A model generated the notes under the pieces. The model was not told the origin of the DNA. It made no database searches and was given only the letters and a program-made list of their open reading frames with translations. From Chitinophagaceae bacterium (GTDB lineage: Bacteria; Bacteroidota; Bacteroidia; Chitinophagales; Chitinophagaceae): a stretch of 64,000 bases of DNA. A program made the translations under genes and the position numbers. Of the stretch, positions 31,653-41,034 are shown one piece after another; the first letter of the stretch is position 1; each line of letters starts with the position of its first letter. Where the stretch lies: positions 100,823-164,822 of the forward strand of contig JANPZZ010000004.1 in assembly GCA_024707305.1 (NCBI GenBank), written 5' to 3'.

Positions 31653-33089
31653 ATGACGGAAACACCTAATCAAAAAGTGATGGTACCACCGCATGCGAAA
31701 AGCGGTGCAGCCGATCAGCCCATAATCGTGGGGCTTGATATTGGTACAACCAAGATTGCTGTGATTGCGGGCCGCAAGAACGAGTTTGGCAAACTGGAAA
31801 TCCTTGGGTTTGGTAAAGCCAATTCAAATGGCGTGAAGCACGGCCAGGTTTTGAACATCGACGAAACGATTAAAGCTATTCGTACGGCGCTCGACAATTG
31901 CTTTGCATCAAACCCCAACCTCAACATACGTGAAGTGTATGTGGGTATTGCAGGCCATCACATCAAGAGTTTGCAAACACGAGGCGACATCGTAAGGCAG
32001 TCGACAGAAAACGAAATTTCACAGAAAGAAATTGACCAGCTGATTGCTGACCAGTATAAAACTTATATCCCTGCGGGTGATCAGATTATTGATGTGATTC
32101 CGCAGGAGTTTACGGTTGACAATTTCCAGAACATCCCTAACCCAATCGGCTATGGTGGTGTGAAGGTTGGTGCAAACTTCCACATTATTACCGGCGACAA
32201 AAATGCAATCCGCAATATCAACCGCAGTGTTGAGAAATCTGGTTTGCATACCAAAGACCTGGTACTGCAGCCACTTGCCAGCTCCTCTGCTGTAATGGCG
32301 CAGGAAGACCTGGAAGCGGGTGTTGCCATCGTGGACATAGGTGGTGGTACCACTGACCTCGCTGTATTTTATGAAGGCATCCTGAAACATACCGCAGTAA
32401 TTCCGTTTGCTGGTGAAAACATCACAAACGATATCAAAACCGGGCTGGGTGTTTTGAAAACCCAGGCCGAGCAAATGAAAGTGCAGTTTGGTAGTGCGTT
32501 GGCAAATGAAACAAAGTCGAATGCCTATATCACTATTCCCGGAATGCGTGGTATGCCTGCAAAAGAAATCAGCGTGAAAAACCTCGCTGGTATTGTACAG
32601 GCACGTATGAGTGAGATTCTTGATTTTGTAACCTATCACCTGAAGCAGGTAGGCCTCGACAACCGTTCATTGAATGGTGGTGTAGTGCTTACTGGAGGTG
32701 GATCGCAATTACGTCACCTGATACAGCTTACTGAATACGTTACCGGTTTGCCTGCGCGTATTGGTTACCCCAATGAGCACCTGGCTGCAGGACATATAGA
32801 AGAGCTGGCGAAGCCAACTTATTCTACCTGTATCGGTCTTATCCTGAAAGGATTTGATGACTACGAACATAACCGCAAGCAATTTGAAACGGAATACCGC
32901 AAAGTGGACGTGCCTGAAACGTTGAAACAGGAAGCCGTTGCTGTTGAAGCCGACATGCCCGAAGAAGAAGTGGCTGTTCGCGAGGTAGAAAAAGTTGCCC
33001 GTCAGCGTAAAAGCCTCAACAATTTCTGGGGCAAGTTCAAAGACGGCATCATTGACTTGTTTAAAGAAGAAGAAGACAGGAAGCTTTAA
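31653..33089 (+). CDS. ftsA: Cell division protein FtsA
   Basis: Actin-like protein that tethers FtsZ filaments to the membrane. It has 478 residues: phosphate-1 loop VGLDIGTTKI, the 1C domain (about 110-190), phosphate-2 VDIGGGTTDLAVF and adenosine loop GGVVLTGGGSQL. The last 20 residues (FWGKFKDGIIDLFKEEEDRK) form an amphipathic helix, the expected membrane-targeting sequence. The frame is intact. Confidence 0.97.
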   Translation: MTETPNQKVMVPPHAKSGAADQPIIVGLDIGTTKIAVIAGRKNEFGKLEILGFGKANSNGVKHGQVLNIDETIKAIRTALDNCFASNPNLNIREVYVGIAGHHIKSLQTRGDIVRQSTENEISQKEIDQLIADQYKTYIPAGDQIIDVIPQEFTVDNFQNIPNPIGYGGVKVGANFHIITGDKNAIRNINRSVEKSGLHTKDLVLQPLASSSAVMAQEDLEAGVAIVDIGGGTTDLAVFYEGILKHTAVIPFAGENITNDIKTGLGVLKTQAEQMKVQFGSALANETKSNAYITIPGMRGMPAKEISVKNLAGIVQARMSEILDFVTYHLKQVGLDNRSLNGGVVLTGGGSQLRHLIQLTEYVTGLPARIGYPNEHLAAGHIEELAKPTYSTCIGLILKGFDDYEHNRKQFETEYRKVDVPETLKQEAVAVEADMPEEEVAVREVEKVARQRKSLNNFWGKFKDGIIDLFKEEEDRKL

Positions 33090-33090
33090 C

Positions 33091-33197
33091 CGTGAAGCGT
33101 GAATCGTGAAGCGTGAAACGTGAAACGTGAAACGTGAAAAATGCAAGAGAATGATTTCTTATTTCACGTTTGCCGTTTGCCGTTTCCCGTTTCCCGA
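33091..33197. repeat. GTGAAAC words and TTTGCCG words between ftsA and ftsZ
   Basis: Tandem GTGAAACGTGAA-type words (33091-33139) begin right after the ftsA stop. They are followed at 33160-33197 by TTTCACGTTTGCCG-type words that are partly complementary (GTGAAA versus TTTCAC). Because this tract lies inside the dcw operon it should be transcribed, and it could act as an RNA hairpin between ftsA and ftsZ. Confidence 0.75.
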
Positions 33198-33237
33198 TCA
33201 GAAAGCAATTAAAAAAAGAACTCTAAACAGAAACAAA

Positions 33238-35208
33238 ATGATACATTTTGATTTGCCCAAAGAAAAATCTTCCATCATTAAAGTGATAGGAGTAGGTGGT
33301 GGTGGCGGCAATGCCGTTAATCACATGTTTAGCCAGGAAATAGAGGGCGTCAATTTCATTATATGTAATACGGATGCGCAGGCTCTGGCCAATAGTGGCA
33401 TACCAAATCGTGTGCAACTGGGCCCGCACCTGACGCAGGGACTGGGTGCTGGTGCAAATCCCGAAATCGGGCGCCAGGCAACTGAAGAATCGCTGGAAGA
33501 AATCAAACGCATTTTGGAAGTAAATACCAAGATGGCTTTTATCACTGCCGGTATGGGCGGTGGTACAGGTACGGGTGGCGCGCCCATCATTGCTAAAATC
33601 TGTAAAGATCTTGGCATCCTTACTGTGGGCATCGTTACCACGCCATTTACTTACGAAGGACGTAAGCGCCAGTTGCAGGCTGAAGAAGGAATTAAAAACC
33701 TGAAGAATTATGTTGACACATTGCTGGTGATCAGCAATGATAAACTTCGTCACCAGTTTGGTAATTTGAAAATGCGTGAAGCATTTGAAAGAGCCGACAA
33801 TGTACTGGCAACTGCTGCAAAATGTATTACAGATGTTATCAACAGCACCGGTCAGATCAACGTTGACTTTGCCGATGTATGTACGGTAATGCGTAATGGT
33901 GGTGTTGCGATTCTCGGTAGTGCTGCTGTAGCCGGTGAAAACCGTGCACACAAAGCAATTGAAGAAGCTTTGAATTCGCCGTTGCTGAATGACAATGATA
34001 TCCGTGGTGCAAAATGGATACTTATCAATATCAACTCAGCCGAAGGTGATAATGAATTTACTATGGATGAAGTGGAAGTAATCCAAAGTTATTTGTTGAG
34101 CCGTGCAGGTGAAGGAACTGATGTGATCATGGGTCTTGGTTACGATAGTACGCTCGGTGATAAAATCGGCATAACATTGATCGCAACCGGTTTTGAATAC
34201 AAAGATCCCTTCGACGAAACACAGGTAAAAAAAGCTGTGGTTCCCGATGCGGAAGAGAAAATTGTGATGACGCTTGGCGAGCCTGAGAAAAAAGCAGAGA
34301 TCGTTGAAGCTCCCGTTCAGCATACACAGGCGAAGCAGGAAAGCATTCTTCCGGATGCACTTGCGCCACGCCTGGTTGAGGAGTTGCCAGTGGCGGATTC
34401 ACCCATGCCAGTTGCAAGCGATGTCTATCATACTGAGCATATCAGGGAAGAAGAACCAATCATGTTGTTCAGCCTGCAACAGGAAAAAACTGATACAGAT
34501 GCAGCAGTGCCGGTAAACAATACGCCGGCAAATGCTGAGAATCATACAGAAAAATTGTGGCTGAAGTCTACCGACGATGTTGTAAATTCGGAAGCTAAAC
34601 CATCTTCCGCAAATTCTTCGCAGCAACCCGTTTCCCCATCTCCATTCAGGGAAACAGCGGAGGATAAGAATCCAACATCACAACCTGTTAGCCAACCTAA
34701 AGCTCCGGCTGCAGGTGGTTATCTGGCCAGACCGTCCAATATCTACGCAGAGCCCAAACCAGAGGTTACCGCCTCAAAGCCAACTGCCGAAGAGCCTACC
34801 TCTTTACCAAAGGTTGTTGCCCCGGCCGACGACGAGAACGCTGCGGTGCAAATGCAACTGGTAGAGCGGGAAGATATTCCAGCGGCGGATATGCCGTTGG
34901 CCCATCATGCTCAACAACCTTTAGCCACCACGGTTGAGGATCCGGCCATGCTGGACGAAGCCGATGAGCAAAAACGTAGGGCTGCTGAACGTTTGCATAA
35001 GTTGAGAAATCTATCTTATAACGTAAACGGTGCAGACCCGAATAATGAGTTTGAGACTGTGCCGGCCTATATCCGCCGCAATATGGAATTGTACAACCAG
35101 GGTACGGTTGAGCAGTTCTATAGCAATTATGAAGTGCGGAAAGACGAAAAAAATCAGACCCAAATCAGCACGCTGAATACCTTTTTGGACGGGCAAAAAC
35201 CCGACTAA
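33238..35208 (+). CDS. ftsZ: Cell division GTPase FtsZ with long C-terminal linker
   Basis: Tubulin-like GTPase that forms the Z ring. I start it at the ATG at 33238 (MIHFDLPKEK); a longer frame from 33127 reads through the repeat. It has 656 residues. The GTP signature GGGTGTGG is at 107-114 and the T7 loop GQINVDFADV at 205-214. The GTPase core ends near 330. A Glu/Pro/Ala-rich linker of about 270 residues follows, then a conserved C-terminal peptide VPAYIRRN (about 608-615) and a further tail of about 40 residues ending in TFLDGQKPD. The protein is much longer than the usual 380-ish residues. The frame is intact. Confidence 0.97.
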   Translation: MIHFDLPKEKSSIIKVIGVGGGGGNAVNHMFSQEIEGVNFIICNTDAQALANSGIPNRVQLGPHLTQGLGAGANPEIGRQATEESLEEIKRILEVNTKMAFITAGMGGGTGTGGAPIIAKICKDLGILTVGIVTTPFTYEGRKRQLQAEEGIKNLKNYVDTLLVISNDKLRHQFGNLKMREAFERADNVLATAAKCITDVINSTGQINVDFADVCTVMRNGGVAILGSAAVAGENRAHKAIEEALNSPLLNDNDIRGAKWILININSAEGDNEFTMDEVEVIQSYLLSRAGEGTDVIMGLGYDSTLGDKIGITLIATGFEYKDPFDETQVKKAVVPDAEEKIVMTLGEPEKKAEIVEAPVQHTQAKQESILPDALAPRLVEELPVADSPMPVASDVYHTEHIREEEPIMLFSLQQEKTDTDAAVPVNNTPANAENHTEKLWLKSTDDVVNSEAKPSSANSSQQPVSPSPFRETAEDKNPTSQPVSQPKAPAAGGYLARPSNIYAEPKPEVTASKPTAEEPTSLPKVVAPADDENAAVQMQLVEREDIPAADMPLAHHAQQPLATTVEDPAMLDEADEQKRRAAERLHKLRNLSYNVNGADPNNEFETVPAYIRRNMELYNQGTVEQFYSNYEVRKDEKNQTQISTLNTFLDGQKPD

Positions 35209-35209
35209 A

Positions 35210-35234
35210 CCCCTGATCGCACAGGGGCTTTTTT
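35210..35234 (+). terminator. Terminator directly after ftsZ
   Basis: Stem CCCCTG / CAGGGG (6 bp) with a 6-nt loop, then CTTTTTT. It begins 2 nt after the ftsZ stop and ends the dcw cluster. Confidence 0.8.
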
Positions 35235-35277
35235 CGTTCCAATGAAGCCTTGCTAAACGGCCGTGTTTTTAGTTGTT

Positions 35278-35304
35278 CCCCGGTGTTCGCACCGGGGTTT
35301 TTTT
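35278..35304 (+). terminator. Second, stronger terminator after ftsZ
   Basis: Perfect 8-bp stem CCCCGGTG / CACCGGGG closed by a TTCG tetraloop and followed by seven T. Together with the terminator at 35210 it makes a double stop after the cluster. Confidence 0.9.
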
Positions 35305-35331
35305 GCGGGTATGGTTGCCTCAGCGGGAGAG

Positions 35332-35429
35332 AATAATGGGATAATATGGCAATGTGACAATGTGATAATGGAAAATTGGAAGATGTACAAATATCAATCG
35401 ACCATCGATCCCTCATCCCCCATCCATCC
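35332..35429. repeat. Mixed word-repeat tract between convergent genes
   Basis: AATGTGACAATGTGATAATGG-like words are followed by a short ATCGACCATCGATC element and then CATCCCCCATCCATCC. This is three of the window's word families in one 100-nt tract, between the ftsZ terminators and the ABC permease stop. Confidence 0.65.
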
Positions 35430-36230
35430 TTATAAATCATCATACTTATACTTCCTCACCGTAAGCCACATATACAACGTTGAATAAATCAAAGTTGCAA
35501 TCAACAGGTATTGAATGCCCGGCAGTGATGACATGAGTTTGTTCATATTGGGCAACATAATCAGTGAATCAGCGGCCTGTAAGGGAAGATAAAAGGCAAT
35601 TGAAGGATCTATTTTCATCAAACCCCAAAGCAACAACCACTCAAGGATAAGCCCATAAGAGAAGAAAACGATAATGGCTACTCCGCTTTTTCTGAAAACA
35701 GTTGCCAGCAGCAGGGCAAACATCAGGTAGACAAAACTCTGAATAAAACAATAGATCAGGTGATAAGCACCCGCAAAGGAGAAGTCAACATTCGTTACCT
35801 GGCACATGATGATCGTTGCAACCAGATTCATGAATGTTATCACCAGCGACATCGCCACAATCAACCCGATTTTTGTATAGATAAAAGTTTCACGCTTCCA
35901 CCCATCAATAATATTCTGACGATGCGTTTTAAAATTCACCTCATTAATAAATAGGTTGATGATAACCATACCGGGCAGGTAAAGCAGGAAACTCGTGGAA
36001 AACATTACCGTCTTCCAGATATTAGTTGCGGTAAAAAAGCTGAACACATCGCCAGCCTCCCGCGATTGCCCATTCGTAAGTGCGTTCTGAATTTCCGCAA
36101 GCACCGACATATAGATGCGGTAAAAAATATAAATGATGAGGATGATTCCCAACATGTACAGGATGGAAAACACCTGAAACATGCGGTAATGGCGGATTTT
36201 CATCCATTCTATTTGCAGATTACGTAACAT
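35430..36230 (-). CDS. ABC-2-type transporter permease
   Basis: A 266-residue inner-membrane protein with six hydrophobic segments in the ABC-2 arrangement (first about 20-42, last about 238-256). It forms the channel of the exporter whose ATPase is the next gene upstream, 24 nt away in the same operon. The substrate is unknown; ABC-2 systems export lipids, drugs or polysaccharides. The frame is intact. Confidence 0.85.
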   Translation of the reverse strand: MLRNLQIEWMKIRHYRMFQVFSILYMLGIILIIYIFYRIYMSVLAEIQNALTNGQSREAGDVFSFFTATNIWKTVMFSTSFLLYLPGMVIINLFINEVNFKTHRQNIIDGWKRETFIYTKIGLIVAMSLVITFMNLVATIIMCQVTNVDFSFAGAYHLIYCFIQSFVYLMFALLLATVFRKSGVAIIVFFSYGLILEWLLLWGLMKIDPSIAFYLPLQAADSLIMLPNMNKLMSSLPGIQYLLIATLIYSTLYMWLTVRKYKYDDL

Positions 36231-36254
36231 ATAATTCGTTTTGGGTTGTAAGAT

Positions 36255-37180
36255 TTAACGATCGCTCTGATTGCCGGTGATTTGAAGAAACCGCTTCTCA
36301 AGGCTGATTTTTCTTTGGTACAACTGGCTCAATACAATGCCGCGATCAAAGCAATAACGATTGAGCTCGGTTGGCGAAAGACTTGCAGCACAGGTAACCA
36401 ACAAATGGTTGTCGGCGACAACAATGTCTGTAATAGCAGGTAAAGTTTCGAGCGCTTCCTTCAATGCATCCAGATTTTCTGAAGCCAGTTCCACTTCAAT
36501 AGTTTCTGTAGCTGTTTCAGGCGAGTGGTCCAGTACTGCAGCAACAGTGCCTGTTGTTTTCAAAATACCTTTTTGAATAATCGCCACATGCGTACAAACC
36601 TTTTCCACTTCATCCAGGATATGGCTTGCCATGATGATCGTTTTGCCCTGGCGGTTTAATTGCCGTATAAGGTCCCTGATCTCCGCAATACCTGCAGGAT
36701 CCAATCCGTTTGTAGGTTCATCAAAAACCATTATCTCCGGATCACCAAGCAGGGTAGAGGCAATTGCCAGTCGCTGTTTCATGCCCAGCGAATAAGTGCT
36801 GAACTTTGAATCCTTGCGTGCTGTCAGGTTCACAATATCCAATACCCTGGGTATATCTTCTCTGCCTCTTTGTTTAATGGCGGCGGCAATCTCAAGATTT
36901 TGCTGCCCTGTAAGATAGTGGTAGAAGTTCGGCGTTTCCAGTAATGTTCCAATCAGCCGGCGTTGTTCATGACTGCCGGGCTGGCCATTCCAGAGATAAT
37001 TTCCTTTCGTGGCTTTCAATATGTCCATGACAATGCCCAGCAAAGTGGTTTTACCACTTCCGTTGGGGCCAAGGATGCCAAATACACTGCCACGTGGTAC
37101 TTCGAATGACACATCCTGCAGCGCCTGAACCGGCCCATAATTTTTTTTGAGAGGTTTTGAATGGATAAGACTGAATGCAT
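36255..37180 (-). CDS. ABC transporter ATP-binding protein, frame break near N-terminus
   Basis: Cytoplasmic ATPase paired with the ABC-2 permease. It shows Walker A GPNGSGKTT, the signature YSLGMKQRL (LSGGQ variant), Walker B IMVFDEPTNGLD and the H-loop histidine in ASHILDE. The clean frame starts at 37112 (MSFEVPRG), which is too far inside the domain. Upstream in another frame, from the ATG at 37180, is the expected MHSVLSIQNLSK.NYGPVQALQD. The frames meet in the A8 run (T at 37141-37148), which needs one more or two fewer bases. Probably an intact gene with a sequence error. Confidence 0.9.
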
Positions 37181-37182
37181 AT

Positions 37183-37230
37183 TAGATGGTAGATGGTTGA
37201 TGTTAGATGATCGATTGTCGATGATCGAAA
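37183..37230. repeat. AGATGGTTGATG / GATCGATTGTCGATG words
   Basis: A short degenerate tract of the GATCGATG word family in the gap between the GH43 stop and the ABC ATPase start. Confidence 0.6.
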
Positions 37231-37274
37231 TTTTATTTTGGACGCTGTTTTTATTGAAACGGTTACAACGTTTA

Positions 37275-38264
37275 TTATTTTATTTTATCTTTTTTTACAC
37301 CTTCAAAAGTGATCTTTACCGGACGGATTTTTCCGTTTTCGTCGAAAAACATTTCATCAATGGAAGTTTCGCGCGAATTGCCATCAGTTTCCGTGAGTGG
37401 ACGGCGATGGTAAACGATGTACCATTTCTTTGAAACCGGCGACTGGATTACAGAGTGATGTCCAGCGCCCCTGGCAATCTTTGGATCCTGCTGCAAAATT
37501 TTTTCTTCGCGTTTGAAGGGTCCAAATGGCGAATCGGAAATGGCGTAAGCAACACTATAATCAGGGCCCGTCCAGCCGCCTTCCGACCACATAAAATAAT
37601 ATTTGTTATCCTTTATAAACATAAAAGGACCTTCCACATATCCCTCGGGCGTCACTTCACGATAAATGGTTCCATCTTCAAAAGGAACAAATTCTGTAAA
37701 ATCGTCATTCAGTTTTGCCACATTGCAATGCCTCCATCCGCCATAATAAATATACCAGCTGCCATCTTTGTCCTGAAATACAAACTGGTCGATGGGCTGC
37801 GCGCCGTTATAAAACTGGCTGATAAGCGGTTTGCCCAGATAATCTTTGAATGGTCCTTCCGGTTTATCTGAAACAGCTACACCAATGCCACCATATTCAT
37901 CATTGTTTTGAATGTCGTTGGCAGCAAAGAATAAAAAATACTGATTGCCTTTTTTTACGGCAGCAGGTGCCCAAAGTGCCCGTCGTGCCCATTTAATGGA
38001 GGACGTATCAATAATGCGTTCATGCTTTTTCCAGTTTACAAGATCAGTTGAAGAAAAAGCATCCATGAAAACCTGTTTTTCGTACGGAGCGGAGTAAGTG
38101 GGATAAACCCAGTATGTGTTGTTGAAAACAACAGCTTCAGGATCTGCATACCATCCCGGGAAAATGGGGTTGCCGCTGCTGGCAACCTTACGATTGCAGC
38201 CTGCAGACAGGAATAGAAATGCCAGCACAAATAGAACAGGAAAACGGTGAAGTAGTAAACGCAT
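37275..38264 (-). CDS. Glycoside hydrolase family 43 lipoprotein
   Basis: A 329-residue secreted lipoprotein (lipobox SAGC, Cys23). It has a five-bladed beta-propeller typical of GH43 arabinanases and xylosidases. The catalytic base is probably Asp41 in GWYADPEAV. The segment SSTDLVNWKKHE and the acid region GYVEGPFMFI are also typical. It would cut arabinose- or xylose-containing side chains at the cell surface or in the periplasm. No SusCD pair lies near, so it is not part of a visible utilisation locus. The frame is intact. Confidence 0.88.
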   Translation of the reverse strand: MRLLLHRFPVLFVLAFLFLSAGCNRKVASSGNPIFPGWYADPEAVVFNNTYWVYPTYSAPYEKQVFMDAFSSTDLVNWKKHERIIDTSSIKWARRALWAPAAVKKGNQYFLFFAANDIQNNDEYGGIGVAVSDKPEGPFKDYLGKPLISQFYNGAQPIDQFVFQDKDGSWYIYYGGWRHCNVAKLNDDFTEFVPFEDGTIYREVTPEGYVEGPFMFIKDNKYYFMWSEGGWTGPDYSVAYAISDSPFGPFKREEKILQQDPKIARGAGHHSVIQSPVSKKWYIVYHRRPLTETDGNSRETSIDEMFFDENGKIRPVKITFEGVKKDKIK

Positions 38265-38343
38265 TGTTAGTTATAGTATGGTAAGCGTAGGCTGTATAAG
38301 TTTCCTAAATTACAAATTATCCGTTAACCTTTACTACCAACAT

Positions 38344-39116
38344 TTATAATGGGCGAATCCAGATATTCCTGAAACTGATAGGTTCACTTGGATCGCCATG
38401 ATCCTGCAACATGATGGCGCTGGCGCCATGCGCTACTTTATAGTGTGGCAGACCAATGTATTGCGTGATACGCTTTGATTTCAGTGTTGTTCTGAACCAG
38501 TACGCCGTTGTGAATGGCAGTTACGCGCGCAGGACTCAGCAATTTGCCGTTTGCCTCAAACCGCGGAGCGGTCCAAATGATATCATATGTTTGCCAGGTG
38601 CCGGGCTCACTACATGCATTTACAAGAGGAATGGCTTGTTTGTAAATACTTCCTGCCTGGCCGTTTACATAAGTTTCGTTTTCATAATTATCCAGAACCT
38701 GTATCTCGTATCCATCGCCGCCTTTTCCTGTAAGCGCCAGGAATACACCACTGTTTCCACGACTCTGACCACTACCATTGATCACTTCAGGAATTCGCCA
38801 CTCAATGTGCAATTGATAGTCGGTAAACAATCTTCTTGTCTGTATATTACCGGTTCCTTTATTTACTGTGAAATAATCATTTGCGACAGTCCAACCGGCA
38901 GGTTTTGTGGTATCGCTGGAGGAAACCCATTCATCCAGGTTTTTACCATCAAACAGAATGATGGCATCCGAAGGAGCATTCTGGGGCGTTGGACCCGGTT
39001 GTACTTTAGCGGGTTTAGGTTCCCAAACTTCGGTATCTTTCGGCTCCATTTTTTTGTGCGTTTACCATTGGTAAAACTATCGTAATCAGAATAAAGAAAA
39101 CAACTATCTTTTTCAT
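38344..39116 (-). CDS. DUF1080 (3-keto-disaccharide hydrolase) protein, two frame breaks
   Basis: Secreted protein with a concanavalin-like DUF1080 domain (IILFDGKNLDEWVS..., GNSGVFLALTGKGGDGYEIQVLDN). The clean frame covers 38438-39049. At the N-terminus, one base removed from T7 39049-39055 links it to a signal peptide starting at 39116 (MKKIVVFFILITIVLPMVNAQ). At the C-terminus, one base removed near 38474-38476 restores ...RITQYIGLPHYKVAHGASAIMLQDHG... and ends at 38344 with the typical FRNIWIRPL. The family binds or cleaves carbohydrates. It sits next to GH43 on the same strand. Confidence 0.88.
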
Positions 39117-39219
39117 GTGTTATAATTGATGGATGTTTAAAGTTAAGCGATTCTGTATTTAATGGAATTTTTTTCAACACCAGTTATAAATAGTCAAAAC
39201 AAGCTCGAATCCTATATAT

Positions 39220-40115
39220 ATGGCAACAATTATTATTACAGGAGGAACGGGATTAATAGGAACGGCCGTCGCAGAAAAATTACTGGAGAAAGGGTATAAG
39301 GTCATCATCTTAAGCAGGAAAAAACATGCCGGGGCGAAGAACAATTTAAGCTACGCTGAATGGGATGTGGAAAAAGGAACAATAGATGAGAATGCAATCC
39401 GTAGCGCAGATGCTATTATTCATCTGGCAGGGGCGGGAGTTGCTGATAAACGATGGACAAAAAATCGCAAAAGGAAATCCGCGACAGCCGCATAAAAAGT
39501 GGGGAATTGCTGGTGCAGAAATTAAAAGAGATTCCAAACAACATCCGTGTGGTGGTCAGTGCTTCCGCTATCGGATGGTATGGCCCCGATCCGCAGATAC
39601 CCAACCCAAATCCATTTAAAGAAGATGCGCCTTCAAATGATGATTTCCTGGGAACCACCTGTCGTGCATGGGAAGCATCCATAGCCCCCTGGCGGCAATG
39701 AGTAAACGACTGGTGATCCTTCGTACCGGTATTGTTTTCAGCGACAAGGGCGGGGCGCTGGTGGAATTTAAGAAATCAATCAAAGGACCCTTTGTTCCAA
39801 TTCTGGGTTCCGGCAAACAGGTGGTGAGCTGGATTGCTATCGACGACCTGGTAAATATGTATCTATTTGCCCTCGAGAATGATGCTGTCAACGGCATTTA
39901 TAATGCAGTAGGGCCGACGCCTGTGTCGAACCGCGCGATCATGATGAAGATTGCGGGAAAAGATAAAGGCAGAACGGTGATACCCATTCCCGTACCTGCA
40001 TTTGCATTGAGACTTGTATTGGGGGGAAATGAGCATCGAAGTATTAAAAAGTACGACGGTGAGTTGTGAGAAGATTGTAGCGAGCGGATTTCGCTTCGTG
40101 AATCGGGAGGCGTGA
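39220..40115 (+). CDS. TIGR01777-type NAD(P)-dependent epimerase, three frame breaks
   Basis: SDR-superfamily protein with the N-terminal Rossmann loop TGGTGLIG. The middle has SASAIGWYG and a C-terminal domain follows (SWIAIDDLVNMYLFALEN, NGIYNAVGPTPVSN). The pieces are 39220-39472, 39470-39689, 39688-40025 and a tail to the stop at 40113-40115. The repairs are +1 A at 39469-39472, +1 C at 39685-39689 and -1 G at the G6 run 40021-40026; the last gives the expected C-terminus GEMSIEVLKSTTVSCEKIVASGF. The substrate is unknown. The stop lies inside the left arm of a 29-nt inverted repeat. Confidence 0.88.
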
Positions 40116-40327
40116 GAATCGGCAAACGGCAAACGTGAACCGGCAAGCGGCAAACGGCAAGCGTGAAAGATAAAAATCAGTGTAATTCTGTGCTCCAATC
40201 CGTGAAAATCTGTGTGAAATATTTCCGATTAGAGACTATCTCATTAAGTAAGTATGTAAATTTTTAAACCCTAAACTGCTACAGAATATTTCCTCATTTT
40301 CACGTTTGCCGTTTGCCGATTCTCACG
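40111..40327. repeat. 29-nt exact inverted repeat of TTTGCCG/GTGAA words
   Basis: Arms 40111-40139 and 40299-40327 are exact reverse complements. The left arm contains the epimerase stop codon, and the right arm ends 2 nt before the metzincin stop. The 159-nt spacer has another AAGCGGCAAACGGC stretch and then AT-rich DNA without a gene. It could act as a bidirectional RNA hairpin between convergent genes. Confidence 0.9.
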
Positions 40328-40329
40328 AC

Positions 40330-40980
40330 TCACGACTCACGTTCTTCATGCCATACACTACTAAATTCTCCCACCGTCGCTGTTCGGTTTTCAAATTCGA
40401 GTTTGTGTAGTTTTAAGTCTTCAACATCCTGCTTTCTTACTTTTCGGAATTTAGGATGCATTGTGCCGCCATTGCGATTGTCGCCGGGTGATGCGCCGGA
40501 ATTGTATTGGTAAATGGAATCTACAATTGTACCACGCGGATACATGATGCCGGGTACACCTTGTCCACGGATGTCGATATTACGAGGATGAACAAGCCCA
40601 AGCGTGTGGCCATATTCATGTGCGGCTGTAGTGGAGCCTTCATATAGGTTCTCAAACAGAAAATAACCGGTATTACAACCAATGCCATCTACAAAAGAAA
40701 TGTTACCGGGTGCCACATGTTCAATACGGAAATAATTATAGCGTGGATTGGTGTTGGAAACAACATCAATGGGCAACAGGTGAGGAATATATTCACCCGT
40801 AATACGAAAACGAACCCGATGCAGGATGCCTTCAAAAGGTACGTCCGCACCGGGTTCATTCCACATATCTTCTATTTCACGACAAATCCTGCTGGTAATC
40901 ATATCGTCGGCCGCACCACCATAAGTAATGATGTGGGAGTATATGAGTAAAATATTGTCCTGTAGTTCCGCAAAACCCAT
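40330..40980 (-). CDS. Metzincin-type zinc metalloprotease without signal peptide
   Basis: Starting at the ATG at 40980 (MGFAELQDN) the protein has 216 residues. It carries the full metzincin signature HEYGHTLGLVH (HExxHxxGxxH, about 121-131) and a Met-turn GIMYPRG about 15 residues later. These are the hallmarks of matrixin-like proteases. There is no signal peptide or membrane segment, which is unusual because most metzincins are secreted. It could be a cytosolic protease or an effector exported by another route. The function is unknown; the fold call is strong. Confidence 0.8.
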   Translation of the reverse strand: MGFAELQDNILLIYSHIITYGGAADDMITSRICREIEDMWNEPGADVPFEGILHRVRFRITGEYIPHLLPIDVVSNTNPRYNYFRIEHVAPGNISFVDGIGCNTGYFLFENLYEGSTTAAHEYGHTLGLVHPRNIDIRGQGVPGIMYPRGTIVDSIYQYNSGASPGDNRNGGTMHPKFRKVRKQDVEDLKLHKLEFENRTATVGEFSSVWHEERES

Positions 40981-41034
40981 GACGATAAATTTAATCAAAC
41001 ACCGGCCAACGAAAGCTGAAACGGTACGAAGTAC

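Noticed and set aside
33127..33237. N-terminal extension of FtsZ
   Set aside because: The extra 37 residues are encoded by the GTGAAAC/TTTGCCG repeat, and the protein family starts at MIHFDLP.
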